Below are positions 32,641-40,319 of a DNA stretch of 54,051 bases, piece by piece. The translations under genes and the position numbers were made by a program. The DNA comes from Chlamydiota bacterium (GTDB taxonomy: Bacteria > Auribacterota > JACPWU01): contig JACOUC010000030.1 in assembly GCA_016178055.1 (NCBI GenBank), forward strand, positions 1-54,051. Reading direction: 5' to 3'. A model generated the notes under the pieces. That model was given only the letters and a program-made list of their open reading frames with translations, was not told the origin of the DNA and did not search any database. Each line of letters begins with the position of its first letter. Position 1 is the first letter of the stretch.

Positions 32641-32659
32641 CCCCGACGTTACGTCGGGG
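32641..32659 (-). promoter_or_regulatory. GC-rich hairpin between riboswitch and moaA start
   Basis: A perfect stem CCCCGACG / CGTCGGGG with a 3-nt loop lies directly 3' of the riboswitch-like element and about 12 bases before the moaA ribosome binding site. It is a candidate expression platform acting on translation; no T run follows. Confidence 0.5.
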
Positions 32660-32751
32660 ATCGGGAGGCGCTTACGTTTCCGCCAAAGCGCCCTCGGTCT
32701 GATTCCCATATCCTTATCTTTATAAGAGACTTAGGAAATCAGACTCGGAGA
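32658..32751 (-). ncRNA. probable molybdenum cofactor (Moco) riboswitch
   Basis: The 143-nt region between tatA and moaA, read on the - strand, begins CTCCGAG. It then forms a long stem (GTCTGATTTCC with GGGAATCAGAC), a second stem closed around CGGAAACG (GGCGCTT with AAGCGCC), and ends CCTCCCGATCC. The CTCCGAG / GGAAAC / GCCTCCCG blocks agree with the Moco RNA motif as I remember it, and the position before moaA in a Moco operon is where this motif is found. It normally lowers Moco synthesis when cofactor is abundant. Confidence 0.7.
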
Positions 32752-32759
32752 TTTGCTTT

Positions 32760-32939
32760 CTATTTTTCTTCTTTTTCTTCGGACTTTACGTCTTTCTCAA
32801 CGTCTTTCAGACCCTTTTTAAAAAGTCTTATCCCCTGTCCAATCGACTTGGCTAACTCAGGGATTCTTTTCGGGCCAAAAAGAATAAGAAGAATCGTCAA
32901 AACGATGAGAATTTCTGTCCAACCTATTCTTCCGAACAT
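32760..32939 (-). CDS. tatA: Sec-independent protein translocase TatA/TatE
   Basis: A 59-residue protein: short periplasmic N-terminus (MFGRIGWTEI), one membrane helix, the hinge FGPKRIPELAKSIG, an amphipathic helix and a charged Glu/Lys tail. AAAGGAA precedes the ATG. Together with TatC it exports folded proteins with twin-arginine signals. Here it sits in the operon whose catalytic subunit has a Tat signal (RRQFIK), so a dedicated role is likely. An FNR-like site and a -10-like box lie 30-70 bases upstream. Confidence 0.93.
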   Translation of the reverse strand: MFGRIGWTEILIVLTILLILFGPKRIPELAKSIGQGIRLFKKGLKDVEKDVKSEEKEEK

Positions 32940-32995
32940 AAGGTTCCTTTCCCAGACTTAAATCAGGATGCTAAAACACCTGCAAATAAAGTTTT

Positions 32996-33009
32996 ATGAT
33001 CAAAATCAT
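32996..33009 (-). promoter_or_regulatory. FNR/Crp-type site upstream of tatA-moaA
   Basis: ATGAT-TTTG-ATCAT on the - strand, a TGAT-N4-ATCA dyad. Exactly 22 bases downstream is TAGCAT (32968-32973), a 4-of-6 match to a -10 box, the geometry of class II FNR-family activation. The site overlaps the stop codon of the ferredoxin gene, so tatA and the Moco genes could have an internal promoter. Confidence 0.65.
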
Positions 33010-33371
33010 AAAATTTTATCTTCTGTTGTCCTGAGATCTACCATCCAAACAGCTGGAGTATCGTTCACTGTCCGGCATGCGATTTCACACATCCCGCAAC
33101 CGTCGCAGATCAATGGGATGATCATCGGTCTTAGATCCTTTATCTCAATGGCTCTGTCACGATGCGGACAGGCCACATAACAAAGCTGACAATTCAATCC
33201 CGCCCAAGCCAGACAACGGCTGACATCAATTCTGGCAATTTTGGGCTTATTTTCTTTCGACTTTGAACTTTGAGCGAATTCGTTTGTAACAGATCTCAAT
33301 TCATTCAAGAAAAACTGAGGAAATGATTTAAAAAATTCACGGCGACTCGTCAAAAAATCAGGCAGTTTCAT
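33006..33371 (-). CDS. 4Fe-4S ferredoxin-type protein (NapF/NapG-like)
   Basis: A 121-residue protein with a basic N-terminal region containing an RRE stretch (SRREFFKSF) and two 4Fe-4S-type cysteine groups: CLAWAGLNCQLCYVACP and CDGCGMCEIAC, separated by about 24 residues. It resembles the small NapF-type ferredoxins linked to periplasmic molybdoenzymes, where they help Fe-S or cofactor maturation. The ATG at 33371 lies inside the end of the previous gene (14-bp overlap). A CTTTGAA-type heptamer stretch occurs inside the coding region near residue 35. Confidence 0.8.
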   Translation of the reverse strand: MKLPDFLTSRREFFKSFPQFFLNELRSVTNEFAQSSKSKENKPKIARIDVSRCLAWAGLNCQLCYVACPHRDRAIEIKDLRPMIIPLICDGCGMCEIACRTVNDTPAVWMVDLRTTEDKIL

Positions 33372-34278
33372 GTATAACCCTCGCCTTGGATAAATACAGC
33401 TCAAAACATTGCCGGCAAATGCTGGAAGACAAAAGCCACTCAGGAAAGTCTTTTCTAATTTCATTGATAACCAAGGTTTTTTCTTCTAATTCCTCCCAAT
33501 TGAACTTGTCAAGATATGGAAATCCACACAATGAGCAGTGAAAACTCTCCCGTCGCCCTGGTTTCCCAGATTCAGCCTCTTTTGCAACCTGTATCAATTC
33601 ACCCTGAGTCAGCGACCGACTGCTGAAGAGATTTTGAAATACATTCTCTTGTTTTCCATCACTCCAGGAAGAAAAGGCTTTGTTGAAACTTGCTCGCAGT
33701 TCATCTGGAGTTATATGAGAAAAGTGACCCGCCCCAATAATGCGCTTTGTGATATAAATATTCCACAAAAGGCGAAAACGATCACGCGCGAGGTCATTTT
33801 CCACTTCACAAAATCCCCCTAGATCAGCATCCGTAGAATATTGAAAAGAGGGATCCAGCATATCGGAGATATGAAACAGTTCATGGCGCAAGAAAGACTC
33901 GAAAAAAAGAAGATTTTCTAGTCCAACAATCCGAAGACCCAAAAGGACCGTCTTTAAATTTCCATCTACATATAGTTGAGCACCCTCTCCTTTTCGATTC
34001 CACACCGTCTTAACAAATAAAAGCATGCTTGAGTCATTCAGTAGATGAAATTCTGAAATCACATTCTCAAAAATGAAACGCAATCCCAGCTTTGAAAAGA
34101 ATTCTTCAAAGAAACTATGGAATTTTTTTTCTCTCTCAAGGCCTTGGAAATGTTCGTAGATTTGGATTCTTTGAAGGTGGAACGAGTCCACAATGGGCTG
34201 ATCCCCTCTTTTCTCAAGGGAACGAATCCCAATAAATACCGCTTCTTCAATAAAAGAGGGCTCGAACTTTAAGTTCAT
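33358..34278 (-). CDS. uncharacterised HExxH protein with C-terminal zinc ribbon in the Nxr-like operon
   Basis: A 306-residue soluble protein I cannot name. Residues 132-136 read HELFH, the HExxH zinc motif of gluzincin-type metallopeptidases; Glu160 in FCEVEND could be the third ligand. The C-terminal part has CxxC at 248-251 and CxxC at 288-291, a likely zinc ribbon or rubredoxin-like knuckle. No signal peptide or membrane segment is visible, so it is cytoplasmic. Its place between the TorD-type chaperone and the ferredoxin suggests a maturation or quality-control role for the molybdoenzyme; that is inference. Confidence 0.75.
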   Translation of the reverse strand: MNLKFEPSFIEEAVFIGIRSLEKRGDQPIVDSFHLQRIQIYEHFQGLEREKKFHSFFEEFFSKLGLRFIFENVISEFHLLNDSSMLLFVKTVWNRKGEGAQLYVDGNLKTVLLGLRIVGLENLLFFESFLRHELFHISDMLDPSFQYSTDADLGGFCEVENDLARDRFRLLWNIYITKRIIGAGHFSHITPDELRASFNKAFSSWSDGKQENVFQNLFSSRSLTQGELIQVAKEAESGKPGRRESFHCSLCGFPYLDKFNWEELEEKTLVINEIRKDFPEWLLSSSICRQCFELYLSKARVIHETA

Positions 34279-34315
34279 GACCTTTATGTTCCAAGACTGT
34301 ATTGATTCATATGTC

Positions 34316-34439
34316 CAGGCTGCTCAAAAAGAGCCAGTTTCAAGGCGCGTGCAAGCGACCGCGGAGGCGTACGTTTGATGGTACGCCGCACAAGGGAGCG
34401 CAGCACGCAACGCAGAAAATGGCCTTTTTCAGCAGCCTG
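34316..34439. repeat. 124-bp MITE-like inverted repeat (CAGGCTGCT...AGCAGCCTG)
   Basis: Nearly the whole element is one imperfect palindrome: CAGGCTGCTcAAAAAGaGCC at the left, GGCcTTTTTcAGCAGCCTG at the right, and inner arms meeting near GGCGTACG/GGTACGCC. It resembles a widespread dispersed palindrome known from several phyla (memory only). It is inserted in the Nxr-like operon and provides the last codons and stop of the chaperone gene. Confidence 0.85.
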
Positions 34440-35184
34440 CCAAACAAGAAACGCATCCCGTCTCCAGCTTCTCTTGTATCCTGCGAATAGGTAAATCTCT
34501 CGGGCCAGGGTTCACGTCTGATTTTTCGCAATCACTCACAATGAAACAAAAAGCAAACTCAGCAATAGAATGCATCAATCCAATACCCACAGAATTGGAA
34601 AGACGAACCGTAAGGCCAGGCAGCCACCGTCCCAGATGGTTTTCCAGGAAGCTCTTTGCAGCATCTCGACAAACAAAAGCCTTCTCTTCACCGTGATTCT
34701 CTAGCGCATACGCAGTCTTATAAAGGAGGTAATACATAAATTCGCATTCCGAAGAGACGTGATCTACTCTTTCGCGTGCAGTGTCGGCCGCCTTCAGGCC
34801 AAAGGCTTGATAAAAAGCTGAAATATCGGAGAGTTCCTGAGGTTGACGATGACTGTGTTCCTCCCCATACTCTAATTCATAGGCAGGGACTTTCCCACAT
34901 GCGGTATGTCCAAAAGTTCTTTCGTAATGTTGAGTCCATTCTTCGTCACTTGACGCATGAAGTTGTTCCAACAGGGACTTCAAAATATTTTTCAGTTCAT
35001 TGGCTCGTGGAATACGCGCAACGTCTAACCAATGTTCCCAATTTGAACCCGTCTCACTTACAAACGCCCGACCGAGGCCTGAGCTGGGATGTCTAAACAA
35101 AGAGGCTAGAAGCTGATAGAAAAAACTCCTTCCCAAGAGCTCGTCAATTTCAGATAGAGTTTTGATGTTTGTCGGGCCGGACAT
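34429..35184 (-). CDS. TorD/NarJ-type molybdoenzyme chaperone
   Basis: A 251-residue helical protein of the TorD/DmsD/NarJ family. The family core EYELEYGEE...FYQAFGLK...RVDHVSSECEFMYYLLYKTAYA is in the middle. Such chaperones bind the Tat signal and insert the Mo cofactor before export. It overlaps the Fe-S subunit gene by 35 bp. The start at 35184 avoids a long overlap. The C-terminus (CVSCLAGC) and stop codon come partly from a MITE-like repeat, so the natural end may have been altered. Confidence 0.85.
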   Translation of the reverse strand: MSGPTNIKTLSEIDELLGRSFFYQLLASLFRHPSSGLGRAFVSETGSNWEHWLDVARIPRANELKNILKSLLEQLHASSDEEWTQHYERTFGHTACGKVPAYELEYGEEHSHRQPQELSDISAFYQAFGLKAADTARERVDHVSSECEFMYYLLYKTAYALENHGEEKAFVCRDAAKSFLENHLGRWLPGLTVRLSNSVGIGLMHSIAEFAFCFIVSDCEKSDVNPGPRDLPIRRIQEKLETGCVSCLAGC

Positions 35185-36388
35185 AAAACGGTTCCTCCAC
35201 TTGTGTTCGAATGATTTCACTTCCCTCTTGGTTAAAGCCGATGACGGTATCGTTATACATCTTAAAGGGCTTTCCATGAATTTCTGTTTCATAGACCTTC
35301 GGGCCTTCTTCTATTTCATAGCGAAAAATAATCTTGTTCGTTTTTCTGAATAGCTGAAGGACCGCCAAAAGTTCACGGTCAGGGACTTTGTAAGATTCGA
35401 TAGCCTGATCCACGCCCGGACCGAACATTTGCGCTAGATAGCTCCTGGGCACCCAGCGCGGCGGGATATAGTAGCCATTAGGCTGAGTCCCAAATTGAGG
35501 ATAAAGGGGGAGCGCCACCTTGGCAATCTTCACCAAATAATAAATGGGGTTATAACGGTCTTGGGCCCACTCGCCATCCTCCCCCATCTTCACAAGTCCT
35601 TGAAGCCGGATCTGGCCAATGCAGGCCGCCATGCAGCGGGTTTCCAGAGGTTGACCATTTGATTCTGGATCCTTCCCTTCGAGGCGAGGGAAACATCCAA
35701 TACATTTTTCTGTGACGCGTGTGGTGGGCCGATACATGGCCTTTTTATAGGGACAGGCCTCAACACACTTGCGATAGCCCCGGCAGCGTTCTTGATCTAC
35801 CAAAACAATACCGTCTTCGGGCCGCTTGTAAATGGCATTGCGCGGGCAGGCCGCCAAACACCCGGGATACGTGCAATGATTGCAAAGCCGGGCCAAATAA
35901 AAAAACCAAGTCTTGTGAACGGGAAGAGAGGTCCCTTCCGTATCGTAGGTGTCGGGCTTTCCTGGCCTTGAGACCGCTGTGTCCTCATATATATTTGGGA
36001 AACGCCACTCCTCATCTGTCGGTAGATAACCCAAAACCCTCTGGGGTTCAGCTCCAATATTTTTTTGAGCGGCCTCGAAAATCGTCTTTCCCTCGAAAAT
36101 ATCGCCCCTCCATTTCTGAGCACCCGGGTTGGCCTGCTCCAATAGATTCAACAATTTGACATCCCAGAATTGGGGATAGCCACCGTAAGGTTTTGTCTCT
36201 ACATTGTTCCACCACATGTATTCCTGCCCTTTGGAAAAGGTCCAGGTCGTCTTGCAAGCGAATGAGCAAGTTTGACAAGCGATGCAGCGGTTTAAATTAA
36301 ATACGAAGGCAAACTGTCGCTGAGGGTAGTGTCCCACATGAGGATATTCCATCTTGCGATTTAATTGCCAGTTGAATACCTGACTCAT
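35150..36388 (-). CDS. nxrB: Fe-S (beta) subunit of a Nitrospira/anammox-type nitrite oxidoreductase-like complex
   Basis: A 412-residue four-cluster iron-sulfur electron-transfer subunit. The first cysteine group is at 35, 38, 41 and 45 (CIACQTCSFAC); others are CNHCTYPGCLAACP, CRGYRKCVEACP and CIGC...CMAACIG. Segments such as KGQEYMWWNNVETKPYG and NHCTYPGCLAACPR are, to my recollection, characteristic of NxrB from Nitrospira and anammox bacteria. No signal peptide: it would be exported together with the alpha subunit. It overlaps the preceding small ORF by ATGA. The direction of catalysis cannot be told from sequence. Confidence 0.88.
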   Translation of the reverse strand: MSQVFNWQLNRKMEYPHVGHYPQRQFAFVFNLNRCIACQTCSFACKTTWTFSKGQEYMWWNNVETKPYGGYPQFWDVKLLNLLEQANPGAQKWRGDIFEGKTIFEAAQKNIGAEPQRVLGYLPTDEEWRFPNIYEDTAVSRPGKPDTYDTEGTSLPVHKTWFFYLARLCNHCTYPGCLAACPRNAIYKRPEDGIVLVDQERCRGYRKCVEACPYKKAMYRPTTRVTEKCIGCFPRLEGKDPESNGQPLETRCMAACIGQIRLQGLVKMGEDGEWAQDRYNPIYYLVKIAKVALPLYPQFGTQPNGYYIPPRWVPRSYLAQMFGPGVDQAIESYKVPDRELLAVLQLFRKTNKIIFRYEIEEGPKVYETEIHGKPFKMYNDTVIGFNQEGSEIIRTQVEEPFYVRPDKHQNSI

Positions 36389-36708
36389 ATTTCTTTTCCT
36401 CTATCTTCTGTCTTCTGTCTTCTGTCTTCTGTCCTCTGTCTTCTGTCTTCTGTTTTAGGCTGCCACATTCTTATTGCTTCTTGGATCACAGATAGCACAA
36501 ATGAATCTCCCTTTTGACGCCACACAAGATGCGGCCCCAGATAAAAGGGATTTCTAAACATCGCCAGGAGCTTTTCCTCGTTCCAGCCATCGCGGGCGAA
36601 TTCCTCCGCATAACAAAGTGCCATATCTCGAACTTCAGCTTCACTCTGGAGAGAGAATTCAACTCCGACCATTTCCATAGGATCTTCAGGATCCAGTTCT
36701 TTGTTCAC
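36385..36708 (-). CDS. small conserved-looking protein between the alpha and beta subunit genes
   Basis: A 107-residue soluble acidic protein of unknown function starting at GTG 36708 (MNKELDPEDPMEMVG). A GGGGA site lies a few bases upstream; the frame further upstream is repeat DNA. The core (ALCYAEEFARDGWNEEKLLAMFRNPFYLGPHLVW) is helical. The last ~25 residues (KTEDRR units) are translated from the TCTTCTG heptamer array, so the original C-terminus has been replaced or extended. Its stop overlaps the beta-subunit start, so it is translated as part of the operon. Confidence 0.7.
   Translation of the reverse strand: MNKELDPEDPMEMVGVEFSLQSEAEVRDMALCYAEEFARDGWNEEKLLAMFRNPFYLGPHLVWRQKGDSFVLSVIQEAIRMWQPKTEDRRQRTEDRRQKTEDRGKEI
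36404..36452. repeat. heptamer array TCTTCTG x7
   Basis: Seven consecutive 7-nt units (one variant, TCCTCTG) lie at the 3' end of the small ORF and just before the beta-subunit start. They are read as Thr-Glu-Asp-Arg-Arg-Gln repeats on the coding strand. Confidence 0.9.
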
Positions 36709-36733
36709 ATGAAAATCCCCACGTTCGCAAATT

Positions 36734-36800
36734 TGTAGTCGCCCCATTTATGGGGCGCCTTACCCCTGGCATGAATTGCCCGATGAATCGGGCGACTACA
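36734..36800. repeat. TGTAGTCGCCC palindrome (family B)
   Basis: Bounded by TGTAGTCGCCCC and GGGCGACTACA, with the same two inner palindromes as the 27907 copy. It fills the gap between the alpha subunit gene and the small ORF. Confidence 0.8.
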
Positions 36801-36839
36801 CAAGCTTGAACAATTTGTGAGCCATGGCTCATGAATATT

Positions 36840-39800
36840 TCACCATTCCTCACTCTCCTCCCCGCCCATCTTTATAAATCCTCCGTCCAGATACTTTTTC
36901 ATGAGTTCGTTTTCGCTCGAGGGAGTAAAGCCCGTTGTCGCGGGCTTCCAAATTCCAATGCCCCCCAGCCCTCCGTCCTCGGCTTTTGTAATCCGAACCA
37001 GGGCCTCCTTGGGAACAGTGTTCACCGCGTGATTATCTGATTCTCCTCCAAAGATAAATGAGAGGTTAACCTTGGCCTTATGAAATAAGGTGTCCGTCTG
37101 ATGCATCGGCATATGCCAATTGCGTGTCACACTCTGCTGGGATCCATAGCGGTAATTCGCCTGATAGGCGCCCCCTTCAGAGAGCGCTCTTTTGTCGGCC
37201 CGAGTCTCATGCGCCTTTACAGATTTTTCTGTCGCGATATAAGTCCCGTGCTTCATCATCACGGTATTGTAGGGAAAAGCTGGGTTATACTTCACTCGCA
37301 GCATGAGCCGAGCCACTTTATAAAATGGGTCGCTCGGCTTAGCACCTACATAGGGCCGATCTGCTGGATTTGCATCCACATAAACGTAATCCCCGTCATT
37401 GATGCCAAGATCTCTGGCCGCTTCAGGATTCATATGAATTTGCTGTTCGCCGACACCGGGCGTACGCTTGTCCATACGATACGGGTCCCCAAAATTCGAA
37501 TCCCAAATTTCATGCCAATCTACATTGCTCCATAAAGAATGCACCCTGTGACGGCTTTTGGGTGTCAGGCAATAAAACTTAAAGCCCCGCTCCCAAAGAA
37601 AATTCTTCGTTTGCTTTACCTTCTCCCAAGGAAGCTTGACGTTTCGTACCGTTCGCTCATCCCAATGTTGAGCTGTTTGGGCAATGCCGTAGTCATTGGG
37701 CCGAACAAAAGGGTTTGAACTGACAATCACGTTTGGAAGAAAAGGCGTTGCCTCCGGTCCCTCTCGATGAACAATGAAGTTCTCCCCATATTCGATGGCT
37801 TCGGGAACATCCGTATAGGCGTTTAAACGACCTGTATCGGTGAAGAATGGCTGGTCTTCATGAACTTGTTCCCAAAACGGAACTCTGGGGTACGTTCTAA
37901 AGAGCATCAAAGCCCCGCCCGGGGGCCCGTAAATGCCAGCCATGATGTCTTCGAGTTTGTATCCCGCCGTCGTTGTAGAGGTATCAAGAAGTCGCTGAAT
38001 GTAAACTTCCCGCTGGCCCTCCAGTGCAAATTTCCAATAATCGTAGAATCGAATATCCCCAGTAAGCTCTCCCAGTTTTTCCGCGATTCCAGCCAAAATC
38101 ATGATATCGTCTCGACTGTCGAATATGGGCTTAATTCCGCCTTTCCAAATCTGCAGGAAAGGATTGGAGCAGGAAGCCGTTACCTCGAGACCCTCAAACT
38201 CCATCCAGCTATTGGCCGGCAGGGCAATGTCGGCATATTCTATTGAGGCCGTCATTTGAATATCAATCGAGACAATCATTTCCACATTCGGATTCACATT
38301 TTTTATCATGTCGTAGGCGTGTTTCGCGTTATTGATAAGATTGACATTGGTAAATATCATCGCCTTCGTGGGTGAGGGCATGTGAGTTTGCCCCGTAAAG
38401 ACCTTTCTTCCCTCATTGGGCGTATTCACGATAAGAGGCCGATCCCCGTGATTCCAATAAGCCGGTTCTTCATCCTTGAAGAAGGGTTTCACATGCACAT
38501 CTTTACCGGGTGCGCTGGGATCGAGTAGTGGATGAAAAGGATTTTCTGCCACCCAACCTTTGAAACCATAGCCCGTCCAAGGAGATCCTTGGAACAAAGC
38601 TGCCTTATAGTTTCCGGCCCACGTGTGACAGCCCGCACCTGGTTTACCGATATTTCCCGTGAGCATCAGAGGCAAATAGGCCGCGCGGTTCATTTCAGTT
38701 GCGTGAAACCAGTGGTTGATCCCTTCGCCCTGATGGATCGATGCCGGCTTAATGGTCGCAAGATCTTTAGCCAACTGTTCAATCAGATGTTTTGGCGCTT
38801 TCGTCATATCGGCAACGCTGTCAAGGTCATAATCCTTAAGATGAATCTCATAAAGAGAAAAGAGTGTCATGACCTCCACTTCACTTCCGTCAATCGCCTG
38901 AACTTTGAATTTTCCCTGAAGTGCGGGTCTAATCCCTTTTTTGGCAAATTGTTCGCCAACATCGTCTCGAGTCAATGCGGCGGGCGCATTTTTTAATTCA
39001 TCCCATACTACAAAGTCTCCGAGTTTCTGATACTGTTCATCTTTCAATCCTTGATACTTGAAACTCGGACCCTCTTTTGAAAGACCCAGGGTGTAATCTT
39101 TAAAAATTTCATGTGCCCTTAAACGCTTTAAATTATCCGTACGGATAAGCAATGGAAAATCTGTGAACTTCTCGATAAAATCGCGATCATACCAGCCCTT
39201 ATCGATCATGAGACGCGCAATTCCCAGAAAAAAAGCAGCATCCGTCGCCGGGCGAATGGGAATCCAATAATCTGATTTTGTTGAGGGTGGGCTATATTCT
39301 GGAGTAATGGTAACGAGCTTCGCTCCGCGTTCCATGCACTCAATAAACCAATGGCTGTCTGTAATTTTATTTTCAACAAGATTTTTTCCCTGCTGAATAA
39401 TAAGTTTACTGTTTCGAAGATCGTTGAAATCGCAGTCAGAGGCCTGGAGGCCATGAACCCAGGGATGTCCAGGTGCCTGATCTCCATGCCAGGTATAATT
39501 GGACCAGGTCCGACCCGCCTTTGCGTCCTCTTCCTTCACACCTCGGATATGCGTATCAAGGATGGCCATCGTGTTTGCCAGGCGATACATCCCGTATTTT
39601 CCGAAAACGCCTAAGAGTCCCATCCCGCCGCGAAATTTCATGGTTCTAGTCCCGGCCCCCTCCATGGGCAAGAGCATCTCTTCCGGATACCCCTCGGCCA
39701 GCAGCTTCTTCTTCCCCTCCTCATTGCTATAACGCTTTGCGATGGCCGTGAGGCCCTTGGCAATATAGGTATTCGCTTCATCCCATGTGGCCTTATCTAG

Positions 39801-40304
39801 AGTATCGGTTCCTCTGGAGTCAAATTTGTATTTGGACTTCAATTCAGGTGTTAGATCCGGAAAGCCTGCATCTGCCCATTCCTTCCAGCCTCGGCGTATG
39901 ATCGGGTACTTGAGACGATAAGGCCCGTACATTAATCGGTGAAATGTGAAGCCCTTCTCGCATTGACGGGGATTCCAGTTGGGGGTGGCCTTATTCCCGT
40001 AGAGATCCCCATAAGTCTCATAGTCATATTGTGATCCCAAACGCACCACAATACCGTTACGGACAAAGGCCTTAGCTCGACAGGCATGTGTGTCATTGGG
40101 GGAACAGACCCATGAGAAAGTGCTATCGTAACGATATTGATCCCGATAAATTTTCTCCCAATCTCTGTTGGGATAATACTCCAGAGGATTTGTGATTTCA
40201 GGAATCACCTCAAGAGCCGAAAGCGAAAGATTTTTGAGCCCCAGGCTTAAGCCAATCGCGGTAGCGCCGGTTCTTTTGATAAATTGCCTTCTAGTGATTT
40301 CCAT
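36840..40304 (-). CDS. nxrA: molybdopterin catalytic (alpha) subunit, Nitrospira/anammox-type NxrA-like
   Basis: A 1154-residue member of the type II DMSO-reductase family. A twin-arginine signal (RRQFIKRTG, 5-13) implies a periplasmic enzyme. The FS0 iron-sulfur site has Cys67, Cys75 and Cys115, with Asp71 at the remaining ligand position (C-x3-D-x3-C). The putative Mo-ligand Asp lies in SDCDFND (289-295). The segment WHGDQAPGHPWVHGLQASD and the 1150-residue length match what I recall of NxrA in Nitrospira and Kuenenia. AGGAG precedes the ATG; it follows the cytochrome gene by 15 bp. It could work as nitrite oxidoreductase or as nitrate reductase; related enzymes act on chlorate and other oxyanions. 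Confidence 0.88.
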   Translation of the reverse strand: MEITRRQFIKRTGATAIGLSLGLKNLSLSALEVIPEITNPLEYYPNRDWEKIYRDQYRYDSTFSWVCSPNDTHACRAKAFVRNGIVVRLGSQYDYETYGDLYGNKATPNWNPRQCEKGFTFHRLMYGPYRLKYPIIRRGWKEWADAGFPDLTPELKSKYKFDSRGTDTLDKATWDEANTYIAKGLTAIAKRYSNEEGKKKLLAEGYPEEMLLPMEGAGTRTMKFRGGMGLLGVFGKYGMYRLANTMAILDTHIRGVKEEDAKAGRTWSNYTWHGDQAPGHPWVHGLQASDCDFNDLRNSKLIIQQGKNLVENKITDSHWFIECMERGAKLVTITPEYSPPSTKSDYWIPIRPATDAAFFLGIARLMIDKGWYDRDFIEKFTDFPLLIRTDNLKRLRAHEIFKDYTLGLSKEGPSFKYQGLKDEQYQKLGDFVVWDELKNAPAALTRDDVGEQFAKKGIRPALQGKFKVQAIDGSEVEVMTLFSLYEIHLKDYDLDSVADMTKAPKHLIEQLAKDLATIKPASIHQGEGINHWFHATEMNRAAYLPLMLTGNIGKPGAGCHTWAGNYKAALFQGSPWTGYGFKGWVAENPFHPLLDPSAPGKDVHVKPFFKDEEPAYWNHGDRPLIVNTPNEGRKVFTGQTHMPSPTKAMIFTNVNLINNAKHAYDMIKNVNPNVEMIVSIDIQMTASIEYADIALPANSWMEFEGLEVTASCSNPFLQIWKGGIKPIFDSRDDIMILAGIAEKLGELTGDIRFYDYWKFALEGQREVYIQRLLDTSTTTAGYKLEDIMAGIYGPPGGALMLFRTYPRVPFWEQVHEDQPFFTDTGRLNAYTDVPEAIEYGENFIVHREGPEATPFLPNVIVSSNPFVRPNDYGIAQTAQHWDERTVRNVKLPWEKVKQTKNFLWERGFKFYCLTPKSRHRVHSLWSNVDWHEIWDSNFGDPYRMDKRTPGVGEQQIHMNPEAARDLGINDGDYVYVDANPADRPYVGAKPSDPFYKVARLMLRVKYNPAFPYNTVMMKHGTYIATEKSVKAHETRADKRALSEGGAYQANYRYGSQQSVTRNWHMPMHQTDTLFHKAKVNLSFIFGGESDNHAVNTVPKEALVRITKAEDGGLGGIGIWKPATTGFTPSSENELMKKYLDGGFIKMGGEESEEW

Positions 40305-40319
40305 TGCAAACTCCTATTG

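Noticed and set aside
32641-32659. Intrinsic terminator before moaA
   Set aside because: The GC-rich hairpin is strong but no T run follows on the - strand, so it is more likely a translational control element or repeat.
37860-38246. 128-residue + strand frame inside the NxrA-like gene (others at 37101 and 38532)
   Set aside because: Antisense shadows of a long gene with clear conserved motifs; no start signals.
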